A DNA stretch of 64,000 bases from Variovorax sp. KK3 (GTDB lineage Bacteria > Pseudomonadota > Gammaproteobacteria > Burkholderiales > Burkholderiaceae_C): positions 1 to 64,000 of the forward strand of contig NZ_LYVO01000029.1 of assembly GCF_001984055.1 (NCBI RefSeq), read 5' to 3'. The notes under the pieces are model-generated. The model saw nothing but the letters and a program-made list of their open reading frames with translations. It was not told the origin of the DNA and did not search any database. This document shows positions 1 to 7,835 of the stretch, piece after piece. The first letter of the stretch is position 1. Each line of letters opens with the position of its first letter. The position numbers and the translations under genes were made by a program.

Positions 1-1230
1 GAGATGGCGCACGCCATGGCCGGCTGCGCCGTCGGTGCGGGACGGGCAGGCACGGGCGATGGCTGCGCGCCGGGCGCCATCGGTGCAGTTGCCGGGCATC
101 TCGCGGCCCAGTATCTCAATCCGACTGGTGACCAGAGCCGCAACTTGGAGACCATCGAAGCATCGCGGCTCATCGGCGGTATCGCGGCAGCAATCGCGGG
201 CGGAGACGAGCGTGCCCTTCATGTCGCCGCAGGTGCAGCAGCCAACGCGGTGGAGAACAACCGAATACTCCATCCCGACGAACGCGCACGCGCCGCGCAG
301 CTCGCTCGACTCGGCCCTTACTCCGCCGAGGAAATCGAGAGCGCACTGCGTTGGGCGGGCAGGCGCGATTCCAACGGCAACATCGTGGAACGGTCCGGTA
401 GCCAGCAGTCGTACATCCGCGAAAGCGGCGCATCGGTCGGAGCGGCATCTCCGACCGGTACAGTGATCGGCGACCTGAACTACGACGCAGGTCTGCGCTT
501 CACGGCAAGAGATCAGGTGCTCTCGGAGGTCCTGCCACCTGCCCCGCAGCCCGACCTCATGAACTTCATCGTTCAAAACACGGGTGGCACCAACTCACCC
601 TACGTGTTCGATCGCACCGCGATGCGCTACGGACCAAGCCCTCGCGCGGAAGACAACCCTCGGTACTTCGATTGCGCCACCATCACATGCATCGTCTACG
701 GCGCGAATCGCAATCCCTCCAATGCAGTCAACCAAGCTGAGGATCAGCGTCAACTCAATACGGTGGTTGCTGCGGCGCTGCTGGCAGGCGCGCCATTCGC
801 GGCTGCGCATGGCGCTCCCGCAGTAGTCGCCGCGGGCGTAGCTGCGCAAACAACTGCTCTATCGGGCGGTGTCGGCGGTCTAACCATCGGCCGGTGGTTT
901 GGGGCCTTACTCATCGGCTTCCCGCTGGGCGCAACAGTCGAGTACAGCTTCAACCTGCAAGCGACGCCCTTCGATTTGATGTGGGGAGGAATAGGCGGTG
1001 CAGCAGGTGGGGCCGTCAAGCTGGGAGCAAACGCGTATTTCGGCTTGGCAAACCAGTGGATTCCCACAACCTGGGCAAATCTAGGTACTTGGGCAATCAG
1101 TTCGCAAGGAACGGCGCGCGTTGTTCGAGAAGGAGGTGAAACGGCAACCCAGGATCGAGTTAGCAACACATGGTGGACAACGCCTGTCCCGAGAGTCGAG
1201 TGCCACTTCACCAATAGCAGCCATTGCTGA
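1..1230 (+). CDS. CdiA-like contact-dependent inhibition effector, C-terminal part
   Basis: The reading frame is open from the window edge, so the large secreted N-terminal part lies upstream. Visible residues 83-86 are VENN, the motif that in CdiA proteins separates the conserved pretoxin region from the variable toxin region; before it lies an Ala/Gly-rich pretoxin segment. After it come about 320 residues: a polar part, hydrophobic stretches at about residues 252-285 and 295-312, a Gly/Ala-rich stretch near 327-340, and a Trp-rich tail with WWTTPVPR near residue 390. The toxin class is not recognised. The hydrophobic stretches suggest action in or across a membrane, which is inference. An array of small membrane proteins starts 9 bp downstream, the normal place for an immunity gene. 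Confidence 0.8.
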   Translation, partial: EMAHAMAGCAVGAGRAGTGDGCAPGAIGAVAGHLAAQYLNPTGDQSRNLETIEASRLIGGIAAAIAGGDERALHVAAGAAANAVENNRILHPDERARAAQLARLGPYSAEEIESALRWAGRRDSNGNIVERSGSQQSYIRESGASVGAASPTGTVIGDLNYDAGLRFTARDQVLSEVLPPAPQPDLMNFIVQNTGGTNSPYVFDRTAMRYGPSPRAEDNPRYFDCATITCIVYGANRNPSNAVNQAEDQRQLNTVVAAALLAGAPFAAAHGAPAVVAAGVAAQTTALSGGVGGLTIGRWFGALLIGFPLGATVEYSFNLQATPFDLMWGGIGGAAGGAVKLGANAYFGLANQWIPTTWANLGTWAISSQGTARVVREGGETATQDRVSNTWWTTPVPRVECHFTNSSHC

Positions 1231-1239
1231 TGGGTAGCG

Positions 1240-1584
1240 ATGAAGAAACCTGAACTGAATATTCCCGGTGTCCCATACAACTTCGACGCCATCCCGCTAT
1301 GGATCGAGCCCGCCTTGTGGGACATCGCCACCGCTGTTCGCTTTCGACGCACCAAGATTGCTGCGTTCTATTGCTTGTCTGGTATCGCCGCAACTACGGT
1401 GGTCTGCCTTCCCATGTATTTATGGCTTGGCATCAGCAACGGATTTTCGAGTACAAGAGCGCTAGGCATATGGCTTCCATGGGCGATGTCCATCGCCTTC
1501 ACACCGGTGTACGGGCTTGGCGTGCTTTGGGACTTCGTGAAGGCGAAACGCGAGGCCGAACGAGTCACGAGGCTTGACCAATGA
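1240..1584 (+). CDS. Putative CDI immunity protein, copy 1 (two-TM, 114 aa)
   Basis: This small protein starts with a charged segment of about 40 residues containing the array-wide pattern PGxPYxFxAIPxW near residues 9-21. Two hydrophobic segments follow, at about residues 41-63 and 74-98, and a basic tail (KAKRE). It begins 9 bp after the effector stop, so it is the best candidate for the cognate immunity protein. An inner-membrane immunity protein would fit a membrane-active toxin. No named family was recognised; the immunity role rests on position and on the repeated array. Confidence 0.7.
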   Translation: MKKPELNIPGVPYNFDAIPLWIEPALWDIATAVRFRRTKIAAFYCLSGIAATTVVCLPMYLWLGISNGFSSTRALGIWLPWAMSIAFTPVYGLGVLWDFVKAKREAERVTRLDQ

Positions 1585-1621
1585 ACACCCTGGGTGCCCA
1601 CCGAGGGTGTCGGTGCAATCC

Positions 1622-1993
1622 TTGAAGAAGCTCGAGTTCAACGTCCCAGGCAATCCCTACCATTTCAATGCAATTCCGCTTTGGATCCAACCGGACCTGT
1701 GGGACTTGGCCAAACCTGTTCGGTATCGAAAAACCACGATCGCCTTTCTCTGCGGACTTTCGATCGTCGGCCAAGTCACCCTCATATGCCTGCCCTTGTA
1801 CTTATGGCTTGGCATGAGTGGTGGATTCAATAGTTCGAGGGCCCTCGGCATCTGGGGCTTATGGGCCGTTGGGATATGCGTCACCGCACCTCCGTATGGG
1901 CTGGTCGCTCTCCGGGGCTTTGCGAAAGCCAAGCGAGATATAGATCTCACCTCCGTATGGACTTCTTGCTCTCCGGGCCTATCTCATAGCTAA
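1622..1993 (+). CDS. Immunity-like copy 2, chimeric C-terminus and TTG start
   Basis: This is a paralogue of copy 1. Where the others begin with ATG-Lys-Lys or ATG-Asn-Lys, this copy has TTG-Lys-Lys, so its start is weakened or lost; the frame is open further upstream to another TTG at 1574. Both membrane segments are intact, but after KAKRD (about base 1943) the frame enters sequence that belongs to another copy in a different phase. The last 15 or so residues are therefore unrelated to the family. It may encode a membrane protein with an aberrant tail, or be a decaying gene. Confidence 0.5.
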   Translation: MKKLEFNVPGNPYHFNAIPLWIQPDLWDLAKPVRYRKTTIAFLCGLSIVGQVTLICLPLYLWLGMSGGFNSSRALGIWGLWAVGICVTAPPYGLVALRGFAKAKRDIDLTSVWTSCSPGLSHS

Positions 1994-2093
1994 ACGGGAA
2001 GTCGATGCGGAGATTCCAAAATACACAAACGAATAGTCATCGCCCGCGCGCAATGCACGAGAAGTCGGGTCAATCAAGTTCAGCATCGCCCAG
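1943..2093 (+). repeat. 151-bp direct repeat, copy A
   Basis: This segment matches 3566-3716 over 151 bases with a small number of substitutions, by eye. It covers the tail fragment of an immunity-like gene and the following non-coding leader. The two copies begin 1,623 bp apart and bracket a displaced toxin end plus several immunity copies, as expected from unequal recombination in the array. Confidence 0.85.
1944..2036 (+). pseudogene. Tail fragment of an immunity-like copy
   Basis: Read in the phase beginning at 1944, the DNA encodes the end of the second membrane segment and the basic tail of another array member (ISPPYGLLAL to the stop at 2034-2036). It has no start and no first half. 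It overlaps copy 2 in a different frame, which marks a recombination junction. Its closest relative is the tail of the interrupted copy at 3306-3659. Confidence 0.65.
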
Positions 2094-2134
2094 TTCGCTG
2101 GCCAGCCGCGTTGCGGTGAGCTTGGCCGCCAACG

Positions 2135-2329
2135 CAATGGATTCCAACAACTTGGCCGACCCTGGGCACGTGGGCTTTCAGTTCGCAGGCAATAGGGCGC
2201 ACTGTTCGCGACGGTGGGGAGGCGGCTATGAACACGCAAACGATGGGCCAATGGTGGACGACGCCAGTCCCGAGGTTGGAATGCAGCTTCGCCTCTGGAA
2301 GTCGATGCACAAAACTTTCCAATGAATAA
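2135..2329 (+). pseudogene. Displaced effector C-terminal remnant
   Basis: In the frame starting at 2135 the translation begins QWIPTTWPTLGTWAFSSQ and continues to WWTTPVPRLECSF. It matches residues 351-401 of the effector at 1-1230, then ends in a different short tail. The frame is closed upstream by TGA at 2117-2119, so no complete toxin can be made. The stop at 2327-2329 overlaps the start of the next immunity copy at 2322. This is how orphan CdiA C-termini displaced by an incoming cassette usually look. Confidence 0.75.
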
Positions 2330-2666
2330 GCCTGAAATCAATGTTCCGGGAGTTCCGTATGACTTCGATGCCATCCCCCGATGGATAGAGCCGAACCTCT
2401 GGAATCTCACCAGTCCCGTGCGATACCGCCGAACCAAGATTGCAGTGCTGTACGCGCTCTCCTGCATCGGCATGGGCACGACAGTGTGCTTACCCATTTA
2501 CCTCTTTCTGGGCATAGGCAATGGATTTGCCAGCGGCAGGGCTCTTGGAATCTGGTTTCTATGGCTTGTCGGCGTGGCAATTGCACCGGCCTATGGACTG
2601 ACTGTCCTATGGGATTTCGCCAAAGCAAATCGTGAAGCCGTCAAAGCCGATGAGCATCAAGGGTGA
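2322..2666 (+). CDS. Putative immunity protein, copy 3 (114 aa)
   Basis: This copy is intact: 114 residues with the N-terminal PGVPYDFDAIP block, two hydrophobic segments at about 41-63 and 74-98, and a basic tail. Its ATG lies inside the end of the displaced toxin remnant, overlapping it by 8 bases, which suggests that it was the partner of that former toxin. It is probably functional as an orphan immunity protein, giving protection against kin carrying the corresponding effector; that role is inferred. Confidence 0.65.
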   Translation: MNKPEINVPGVPYDFDAIPRWIEPNLWNLTSPVRYRRTKIAVLYALSCIGMGTTVCLPIYLFLGIGNGFASGRALGIWFLWLVGVAIAPAYGLTVLWDFAKANREAVKADEHQG

Positions 2667-2710
2667 GGACAACAGCCAACGCACCGAGCCTCGCCTCCCG
2701 CTCAAGCATC

Positions 2711-2879
2711 GGCCCCTGTACCTTTCTCTCGTCATGAATGGCGGATTTACAGTTCGAAGGCGCTTGGCATCTGGGTCTTGTGGGCCGTTGGGATAGGCAT
2801 CACCGCACCTCTGTATGGGCTGATCGCTCTATGGGGCTTTGCGAAAGCTAAGCGAGATGTTGATGCAAAGCAAGAATGA
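2711..2879 (+). pseudogene. 3' fragment of an immunity-like copy
   Basis: From about 2711 the DNA matches the second half of copy 2: the region after the first membrane segment, the second membrane segment, and a tail ending KAKRDVDAKQE. There is no N-terminal half, and a one-base deletion near 2755 relative to copy 2 breaks the frame. The stop TGA at 2877-2879 overlaps the ATG of copy 4 at 2876. Confidence 0.6.
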
Positions 2880-3217
2880 AGAACCCCGAATTCAATGTCC
2901 CCGGCTTTCCCTACAACTTCGACGCGATCCCACTTTGGATCGAGCCAGACCTTTGGAACCTCGAGGTCAACGTGCATTGGAGACGATCAAAGCTCGTCCT
3001 TCTCTATGGCCTTTCGATGATCGGCATGGCAACCGCGATCTTCTTGCCAATCTTTCTGTACTTGGGCGTCAGCAGCGGGTTCGACAGCACCAGAGCGCTG
3101 GGAGTCTGGCTTCCATGGGTCATGACCATCTCCCTTGCGCCTCCGTACGCTTGTCGTCTTGTGGGACTTCAACAAGGCAAAGCGCGAAGCCGACCACGCC
3201 ACATAGCGAACGAGTGA
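2876..3217 (+). CDS. Putative immunity protein, copy 4, frameshifted tail
   Basis: This paralogue has a normal N-terminal block and two membrane segments, but a two-base loss near 3148 relative to copy 1 changes the phase after PPYA. The usual ending (LVVLWDFNKAKRE) can still be read in the other frame, ending at TAG near 3197. The last 22 or so residues of the open frame are therefore novel. Whether the membrane part still works is unknown. Its ATG overlaps the stop of the preceding fragment. Confidence 0.5.
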   Translation: MKNPEFNVPGFPYNFDAIPLWIEPDLWNLEVNVHWRRSKLVLLYGLSMIGMATAIFLPIFLYLGVSSGFDSTRALGVWLPWVMTISLAPPYACRLVGLQQGKARSRPRHIANE

Positions 3218-3305
3218 TTCATGAATTCTTCGTGCACCCGGTGGCGGCGGGCGAATCGGCCTTCCTTCCAGGCATTTGTGCCGCGCGCGTTGGTGGTTGC
3301 AGCGC

Positions 3306-3659
3306 ATGAACAAGCCGGAATTCAATCTCCCCGGAAACCCGTACAACGTCGACGCGATCCCGCAATGGTTCGAGCCGGACCTTTGGAAGACCGCCAAACA
3401 CGTGCCACTCCGTCGGACGAACGTGGCATTGCTGTACGCGCTATCGATGGCGGGGTTTACAGCAGTTGCTTGCACTCCCTTCTATCGTTGGCTTGGCGTT
3501 GTGAGTGGCTTTGCGAGCCCGAGGGCGCTGGGCGTGTGAATCGTCTGCGCAGCCTGCATCGGAGTGATCTCACCTCCGTACGGACTCCTTGCTCTCCGGG
3601 CCTATTTCATAGCTAAGCGGGAAGCCGATGCGGAAGTTCCAGAAGACACACAACAATAG
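3306..3659 (+). pseudogene. Immunity-like copy 5 interrupted by an in-frame TGA
   Basis: The frame from ATG 3306 matches the family up to the start of the second membrane segment. There the Trp codon of the siblings (LGIW or LGVW) is TGA at 3537-3539, codon 78. Beyond it the same frame continues with the normal second segment and tail to TAG at 3657-3659. One substitution therefore truncates the protein to 77 residues and one membrane segment. A sequencing error or stop readthrough cannot be excluded. Confidence 0.7.
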
Positions 3660-3716
3660 TCATCGCCCGCGCGCAATGCACGAGGAGTCGGGTCAATCAA
3701 GTTCAACATCGCCCAG
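3566..3716 (+). repeat. 151-bp direct repeat, copy B
   Basis: This is the partner of 1943-2093. It contains the end of interrupted copy 5 and the leader that precedes copy 6. In copy A the same leader is followed by the displaced toxin end; here it is followed almost at once by an immunity ATG. Divergence beyond the repeat edge at 3716 marks the junction. Confidence 0.85.
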
Positions 3717-3729
3717 CCGGGCGGACTCA

Positions 3730-4074
3730 ATGAGGAAGCCGGAAATCAACGTACCTGGCTTCCCATATGACTTCCACGCGATTCCACTCTGGATCGAGCC
3801 CAACCTCTGGAGTCTTGAAAACGATGTGCACTGGCGCAAATCGAGGATTGCTCTCCTCTATTTCCTCTCGATGATCTTCGCAATCTCTGCATTCTTCTCG
3901 GCCATGTTCGTGTGCCTTGGCCTCAGCAACGGCTTCGACAGCGGTCGAGCAAAAGGCGTCTGGCTTCCATGGGCCATGAGCGTCCCTTGGGCCCCCGTAT
4001 ACGGCCTCGGCGTCCTCTGGGACTTCGTCAAGGCAAAACGCAAACTCGACCAGACAAACACTCCAAACAAGTGA
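3730..4074 (+). CDS. Putative immunity protein, copy 6 (114 aa)
   Basis: This copy is intact, with the PGFPYDFHAIPLW block near residues 9-21 and two hydrophobic segments. The frame is open upstream to 3628, but the ATG at 3730 aligns with the start of the other copies. Its middle (VHWRKSRIALLYFLSM) resembles copy 4 more than copy 1, suggesting at least two specificity groups in the array. Confidence 0.65.
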   Translation: MRKPEINVPGFPYDFHAIPLWIEPNLWSLENDVHWRKSRIALLYFLSMIFAISAFFSAMFVCLGLSNGFDSGRAKGVWLPWAMSVPWAPVYGLGVLWDFVKAKRKLDQTNTPNK

Positions 4075-4107
4075 TGTCCGGGCGGCCCTGTGTCGCTCTA
4101 TGACTAC

Positions 4108-4203
4108 ATGAAGAAACCTGACATCGACATCCCCGGTGTCCCATACACGTCGACGCAAGCCCCCTATGGATTGACCTGCACTTTGGGATCTCGACCGAGT
4201 CGT
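4108..4203 (+). pseudogene. Truncated, frameshifted immunity-like remnant, copy 7
   Basis: This remnant begins with a normal start (MKKPDIDIPGVPY). A one-base deletion then moves the phase, and the family pattern (PLWI) continues in another frame to about 4180. Similarity stops near 4203, directly at the 3' end of the convergent araC-type gene, so this is the edge of the CDI array. Confidence 0.65.
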
Positions 4204-4207
4204 GAGC

Positions 4208-5257
4208 TCAGTGCATCAACGCCCCAAGCCACCGATCCAACCGAACAGCCCCGGCCGCAACCTGCGACAGGCCACCCGCCTCGCGCACCACCTCGCGGGC
4301 GCTGTAGCCGTACTGCGCGCGAAAGGCCTTGCTGAAATGGGCTGCGCTCTTGAAGCCGAACTGCTCTGCCAGGCTGGCGATGGAGGCCTGGTGCTCGCCG
4401 CCGCTCAGCAGCTCGTGGATGCGGGCCAGGCGGCGCTCCTTGATGAACTGCGACACGCCGCCCAAGGGCTCGAACAGCCGGTAGAGCGTGGAGCGCGCAA
4501 CGCCCAGGTGCGCGCACAGCGCCTGCGCGCCCAGCTCGTCGTCCTGCAACTGCTGCTCGATGAAGCGGCGGCCGCGCCGCAGCAGCACGTGTTCGACGGC
4601 GGAGCGGGCGCCTTCCACGTTCTGGGGCGTGGCGGCGATGCAGGCGGCCACCAGGTTGACGGTGGCGCGCGACAGGCCGGGCACTTCTTCGACCGTGGCC
4701 TCGGGCAGCTGGGCGAGCAGGGCCGCCAGGTGTTCGCCCAGGAGGCGCGAGCAGGCGTTGTCCGGGGACAGGCCGTGCAGGTCCATGGGGCGCGGCAGCG
4801 CGTCGTCGAGCTGCTCGCGCGGAATGAACATCACCATGCTGTCGCTGCACGATTCGTTGGTCTCGGCACGGGCCATGTCGGTGATGACGAAGCGGCCGGG
4901 CGTCAGGGCAGTGCGGCGGCCTTCGGCGTCGCAGTCGAACTGGCCTTCGCGCAGCAGGATCAGGCGGTAGTGGTCGAGCTGGTCGGCGCGGATGTTGCGC
5001 TCGCGGCGGGTGCGCACCTGCACCGGGCCGAAGGCGCCGGTGCCGACCAGCAGGCGGTCCATGTGCCACATGTCGGAGTAGGCATGAAAGGGCTTGCCGG
5101 ACACCTCGTCGTCCAGGCTCAGGTCCCAGCTGCGGGCCAGCGACTGCTGCCAGACCCCCATGGCTTCGCCCGGCGCGTAGTCGCGCGAATCGAAGTTCAG
5201 GTACGGGATGCGTTGGGCATGCGGCGAGCAGAGAGGCGGGTTCATGGCAGTCATCAT
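4208..5257 (-). CDS. AraC-family transcriptional regulator
   Basis: This regulator of about 349 residues has an N-terminal ligand/dimerisation region of the AraC_binding_2 type and a C-terminal pair of helix-turn-helix motifs of the AraC/XylS class (LGVARSTLYRLFEPLGG, then FGFKSAAHFSKAFRAQYGYS). The frame is open much further upstream, but codon use and family length favour a start at 5257, 5254 or 5245; no clear ribosome binding site decides. It is divergent from the lipase at 5711 and closely similar in layout to the AraC protein at 8537-9583. The inducer is unknown. Confidence 0.85.
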   Translation of the reverse strand: MMTAMNPPLCSPHAQRIPYLNFDSRDYAPGEAMGVWQQSLARSWDLSLDDEVSGKPFHAYSDMWHMDRLLVGTGAFGPVQVRTRRERNIRADQLDHYRLILLREGQFDCDAEGRRTALTPGRFVITDMARAETNESCSDSMVMFIPREQLDDALPRPMDLHGLSPDNACSRLLGEHLAALLAQLPEATVEEVPGLSRATVNLVAACIAATPQNVEGARSAVEHVLLRRGRRFIEQQLQDDELGAQALCAHLGVARSTLYRLFEPLGGVSQFIKERRLARIHELLSGGEHQASIASLAEQFGFKSAAHFSKAFRAQYGYSAREVVREAGGLSQVAAGAVRLDRWLGALMH

Positions 5258-5710
5258 CGAATCGAGGGTGTCGCCGCAAGCCCGGCGACTGGGCGAGCCG
5301 GGCAGCAAGGGCGCTGATCCGACGGGGTGAACTGTAGGTTTTGGTGGCGCCGGCGTGTGAACTCTGCGTTCCAGTACTTGCCTGCGCGTCCCGGATCGCA
5401 GGCCGAGTGTCCAGATCGTCCCGCCGCCTGGCATGCGAAGAGCAGAACTGGGACGCCCAGCACACCCCGTCGCCCCCTGCGAAAGAACAATCGCCTGCAC
5501 CGCAGCCCCCATGCTGCACCGATCTGTACTCACCGTCCCAGGCTGTCCCATGAATGGCTTCTTCCTGTTCCCGATCCTGGTGCGCGCGCCCGGCCGCGTG
5601 TCGGACCGTTCGCCGTATCGGCCCACCGCCACCACTGCGCGGCGCACAACCGTAGCCGCTGCCCGCCCCCGCGACCGCACGCCTTCGCCGGCAATCCAGC
5701 GGAGCAAGAC
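5258..5710. other. Divergent intergenic region between araC-type gene and lipase
   Basis: This 453-bp stretch has no convincing gene. It holds several GTCCC/GGGAC motifs: CGTCCC at 5387 and 5417, AACTGGGACGC at 5446-5456, and GTCCCA at 5535 and 5545. The 11-mer AACTGGGACGC occurs again at 7932-7942 upstream of the lipoprotein gene, so these may be sites for one of the two AraC proteins. GGAG at 5701-5704 is the ribosome binding site of the lipase. Confidence 0.5.
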
Positions 5711-6898
5711 ATGAAACTCAGGGCACTACGCACCTTCGTGCTGGCGGCCGCCACGACGCTGAGCGTGGCGATGTCGCAGGCCGCCGGCTTCTACGACCCG
5801 CCCGTGCTGAATGGACCCGACACGCGGCCCGGCACCCTGCTGCGCGCAGAGCCGATGCTCGGCGCACCGCTGGGCGCCACGGCCACGCGCATCCTTTACA
5901 CCTCGGTCGGCGAGCGCGGCGAGCCGATCGCGGTGTCGGGCTTCGTGGTGGTGCCCGCGGGCCCACCACCCGAAGGCGGCCGGCCGATGGTCGCGTGGGC
6001 GCATCCCACCAGCGGCGTGGTGCAGCGCTGCGCGCCCTCGCTCGCGCTGGGCGCCTTCCGCAGCGTGCAGGGCTTGCGCGACATGCTCGCGCGTGGCGAG
6101 GTGGTGGTGGCGACCGACTATGCCGGCCTGGGCACGGCCGGCCCGCATCCCTACCTGGTCGGCCGCAGCGAGGCGCGGGCGGTGCTCGATTCGGTTCGCG
6201 CCGCGCGCGCCCTGCCCGGCGCCGCTGCTGGCAGGCGCTTCGCGGTGTGGGGCCATTCGCAGGGCGGTCAGGCGGCGCTCTTCACCGGGCTCATCGCGCG
6301 GGACTACGCGCCCGACCTGGACCTGGTGGGCGTGGCCGCGGCCGCGCCGGCCACCGACCTTCGTACGCTGCTGCACGACGACTTCGCCACCGACGGCGGA
6401 CGCAACCTGACGGCGATGACGCTGTGGTCCTGGACCCGCGTGTACGGTTTGCCGATCGACAGGCTGGTGCTGCCCCGGGCGGTGCCCGCGATGGACGCGC
6501 TGGCCGGCGAATGCATCGAGTCGGCCATCGACATGGTGGAGCGCATGGTGTCGCAGCGCGGGCTGCAGCACGGCTTTCTGACGGTGCCCGACCTCACGCA
6601 GCTCGAGCCTTGGGGCCGCATGCTGCAGGACAACTCGCCAGGCCAGCTGCCGCGCGAGCTGCCGCTGTTGCTGGTGCAGGGCAGCGACGACACACTGGTG
6701 CGGCCGGATGTGACGCAGGCCTACGCCGCGCGCCAATGCGCCGCCGGCGGGCCTGTGCGGATGGTCATGCTGCCGGGGGTAAACCACGGCTTCGCCGGCC
6801 GCGACGGCGCGAGCACGGCCGTCGATTGGATGGCGGACCGGCTCGCCGGCAAGCCCGCGCCGAGCGACTGCGGCGCGGCCGGCGGGCCGGAAAGCTGA
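5711..6898 (+). CDS. Secreted lipase/esterase (alpha/beta hydrolase)
   Basis: This 395-residue protein has an N-terminal signal peptide (Met-Lys-Leu-Arg, a hydrophobic run, then SQAAG near residues 20-24), so it is exported to the periplasm or beyond. The nucleophile elbow GHSQGG gives the catalytic Ser, and GVNHGF near the C-terminus supplies the likely catalytic His. The overall pattern fits the secretory lipase (LIP) family acting on acyl esters. GGAG 7 bases before the ATG supports this start. It is divergent from the AraC gene, which may control it. Confidence 0.8.
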   Translation: MKLRALRTFVLAAATTLSVAMSQAAGFYDPPVLNGPDTRPGTLLRAEPMLGAPLGATATRILYTSVGERGEPIAVSGFVVVPAGPPPEGGRPMVAWAHPTSGVVQRCAPSLALGAFRSVQGLRDMLARGEVVVATDYAGLGTAGPHPYLVGRSEARAVLDSVRAARALPGAAAGRRFAVWGHSQGGQAALFTGLIARDYAPDLDLVGVAAAAPATDLRTLLHDDFATDGGRNLTAMTLWSWTRVYGLPIDRLVLPRAVPAMDALAGECIESAIDMVERMVSQRGLQHGFLTVPDLTQLEPWGRMLQDNSPGQLPRELPLLLVQGSDDTLVRPDVTQAYAARQCAAGGPVRMVMLPGVNHGFAGRDGASTAVDWMADRLAGKPAPSDCGAAGGPES

Positions 6899-6909
6899 GG
6901 GCGCAGCGC

Positions 6910-7437
6910 TTACAGCGCGCTGCCGAAAGGCGAGGCCTCGGCCGCGTCGAGCGGCGGCCCCAGGAACACCACGCCCCAGCGTTCGCCGAAGGCACGCAGC
7001 CGTGCGCCCGCGTCCAACGGCAAGTCGTCGCCGACAGGGGCAGCGCCGCGGTCCAGCGCAAGGGCCAGCTCCGCGAAGAAGTTGGCCGCGTCGATGCCCG
7101 GTTCGATGATCACCTTCTGCCGTGCGCCCGTGCCCGTCACGTTGACGAAGGCCCGTGCCGCGCCGCCCGGCACGCGCACCAGATCGCCGCGCCGCGCGAT
7201 GAAGCGCCGGCCGTCGATCTCGAAGAGGTAGCGGCCGGTGACGATCTCGAAGATCTCGGCCTCGCGGCGCCTGTGCAGCGGCGGGCCGAAGCCCGGCGCA
7301 TTGGTGGTCTCCACGATCGCCGAGCCGCCGCCCTGCGGATCGGGCGCGAAACGCACGCGGACCGTCAGGCCCAGCGCGGGGATGCGAATGATGGGCTCGT
7401 CACGCTGCGGGCGAGCCGTGCTCACTCCCGCAGGCAT
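6910..7437 (-). CDS. Cupin-domain protein
   Basis: This 175-residue protein has a single cupin barrel: PPLHRRREAEIFEIVTG matches cupin motif 1, and GDLVRVPGGAARAFVN resembles motif 2. Some usual metal ligands are present (His and Glu in motif 1), but the motif 2 His is replaced by Arg-Ala, so metal binding is uncertain. It starts 2 bp after the stop of the GCG_CRPN gene and is probably co-transcribed with it. Function is unknown; small stand-alone cupins are often sensors or small-molecule isomerases. Confidence 0.7.
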   Translation of the reverse strand: MPAGVSTARPQRDEPIIRIPALGLTVRVRFAPDPQGGGSAIVETTNAPGFGPPLHRRREAEIFEIVTGRYLFEIDGRRFIARRGDLVRVPGGAARAFVNVTGTGARQKVIIEPGIDAANFFAELALALDRGAAPVGDDLPLDAGARLRAFGERWGVVFLGPPLDAAEASPFGSAL

Positions 7438-7439
7438 GC

Positions 7440-7769
7440 TCACTTCCAGCCGCCGTTCGGCAGGCGGCCGTGGTACGGCGTGTTGCGGCAGTGGCCCCAG
7501 GGGCCGCGCCAGTAGCCGGGCGGGCAGCCGTTGCCCATGACCGGGCGCTCCTGGTAGTAGCCGCCAGGCAGCGGGCCGTAATACGGCGTGGAGCGGCAGC
7601 CGCCCCAGGGGCCGCGCCAGCCGTTGGGGCCGCAGCCGCCGGCAACGGGCACGACCATCGCGCTGTCGACGTCGACGACGGGCGACGGCGCGGCGGCGGA
7701 TGCGGCCAGCGCGGCGGCCGCCAGCGTGGCGGCGACCAGGGCCTTGAAGGACTTGTTCAGGGTTCTCAT
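7440..7769 (-). CDS. GCG_CRPN prefix-to-repeats domain protein, secreted
   Basis: This 109-residue protein has a clear signal peptide (residues 1-26, ending ASAAA), then GCGPNGWRGPWGGCR followed by two Cys/Tyr/Pro/Gly-rich repeats of the form YWRGPWGHCRNTPYHG. That is the pattern of the small exported GCG_CRPN family, common in Burkholderiales and of unknown function. The Cys pairs suggest disulfides. AAGGAA lies 8 bases before the ATG at 7769. The cupin gene follows directly. Confidence 0.8.
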   Translation of the reverse strand: MRTLNKSFKALVAATLAAAALAASAAAPSPVVDVDSAMVVPVAGGCGPNGWRGPWGGCRSTPYYGPLPGGYYQERPVMGNGCPPGYWRGPWGHCRNTPYHGRLPNGGWK

Positions 7770-7835
7770 GTCGAAATTCCTTGGTGGATGTTGGTGATGG
7801 AATCGTAGGAATCGCAGCCTCGGCGTTGTTGCCGA

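Noticed and set aside
1240..4205. Repeated small genes as an insertion-sequence cluster
   Set aside because: No transposase, terminal inverted repeats or target duplications were seen; copies encode the same small membrane protein.
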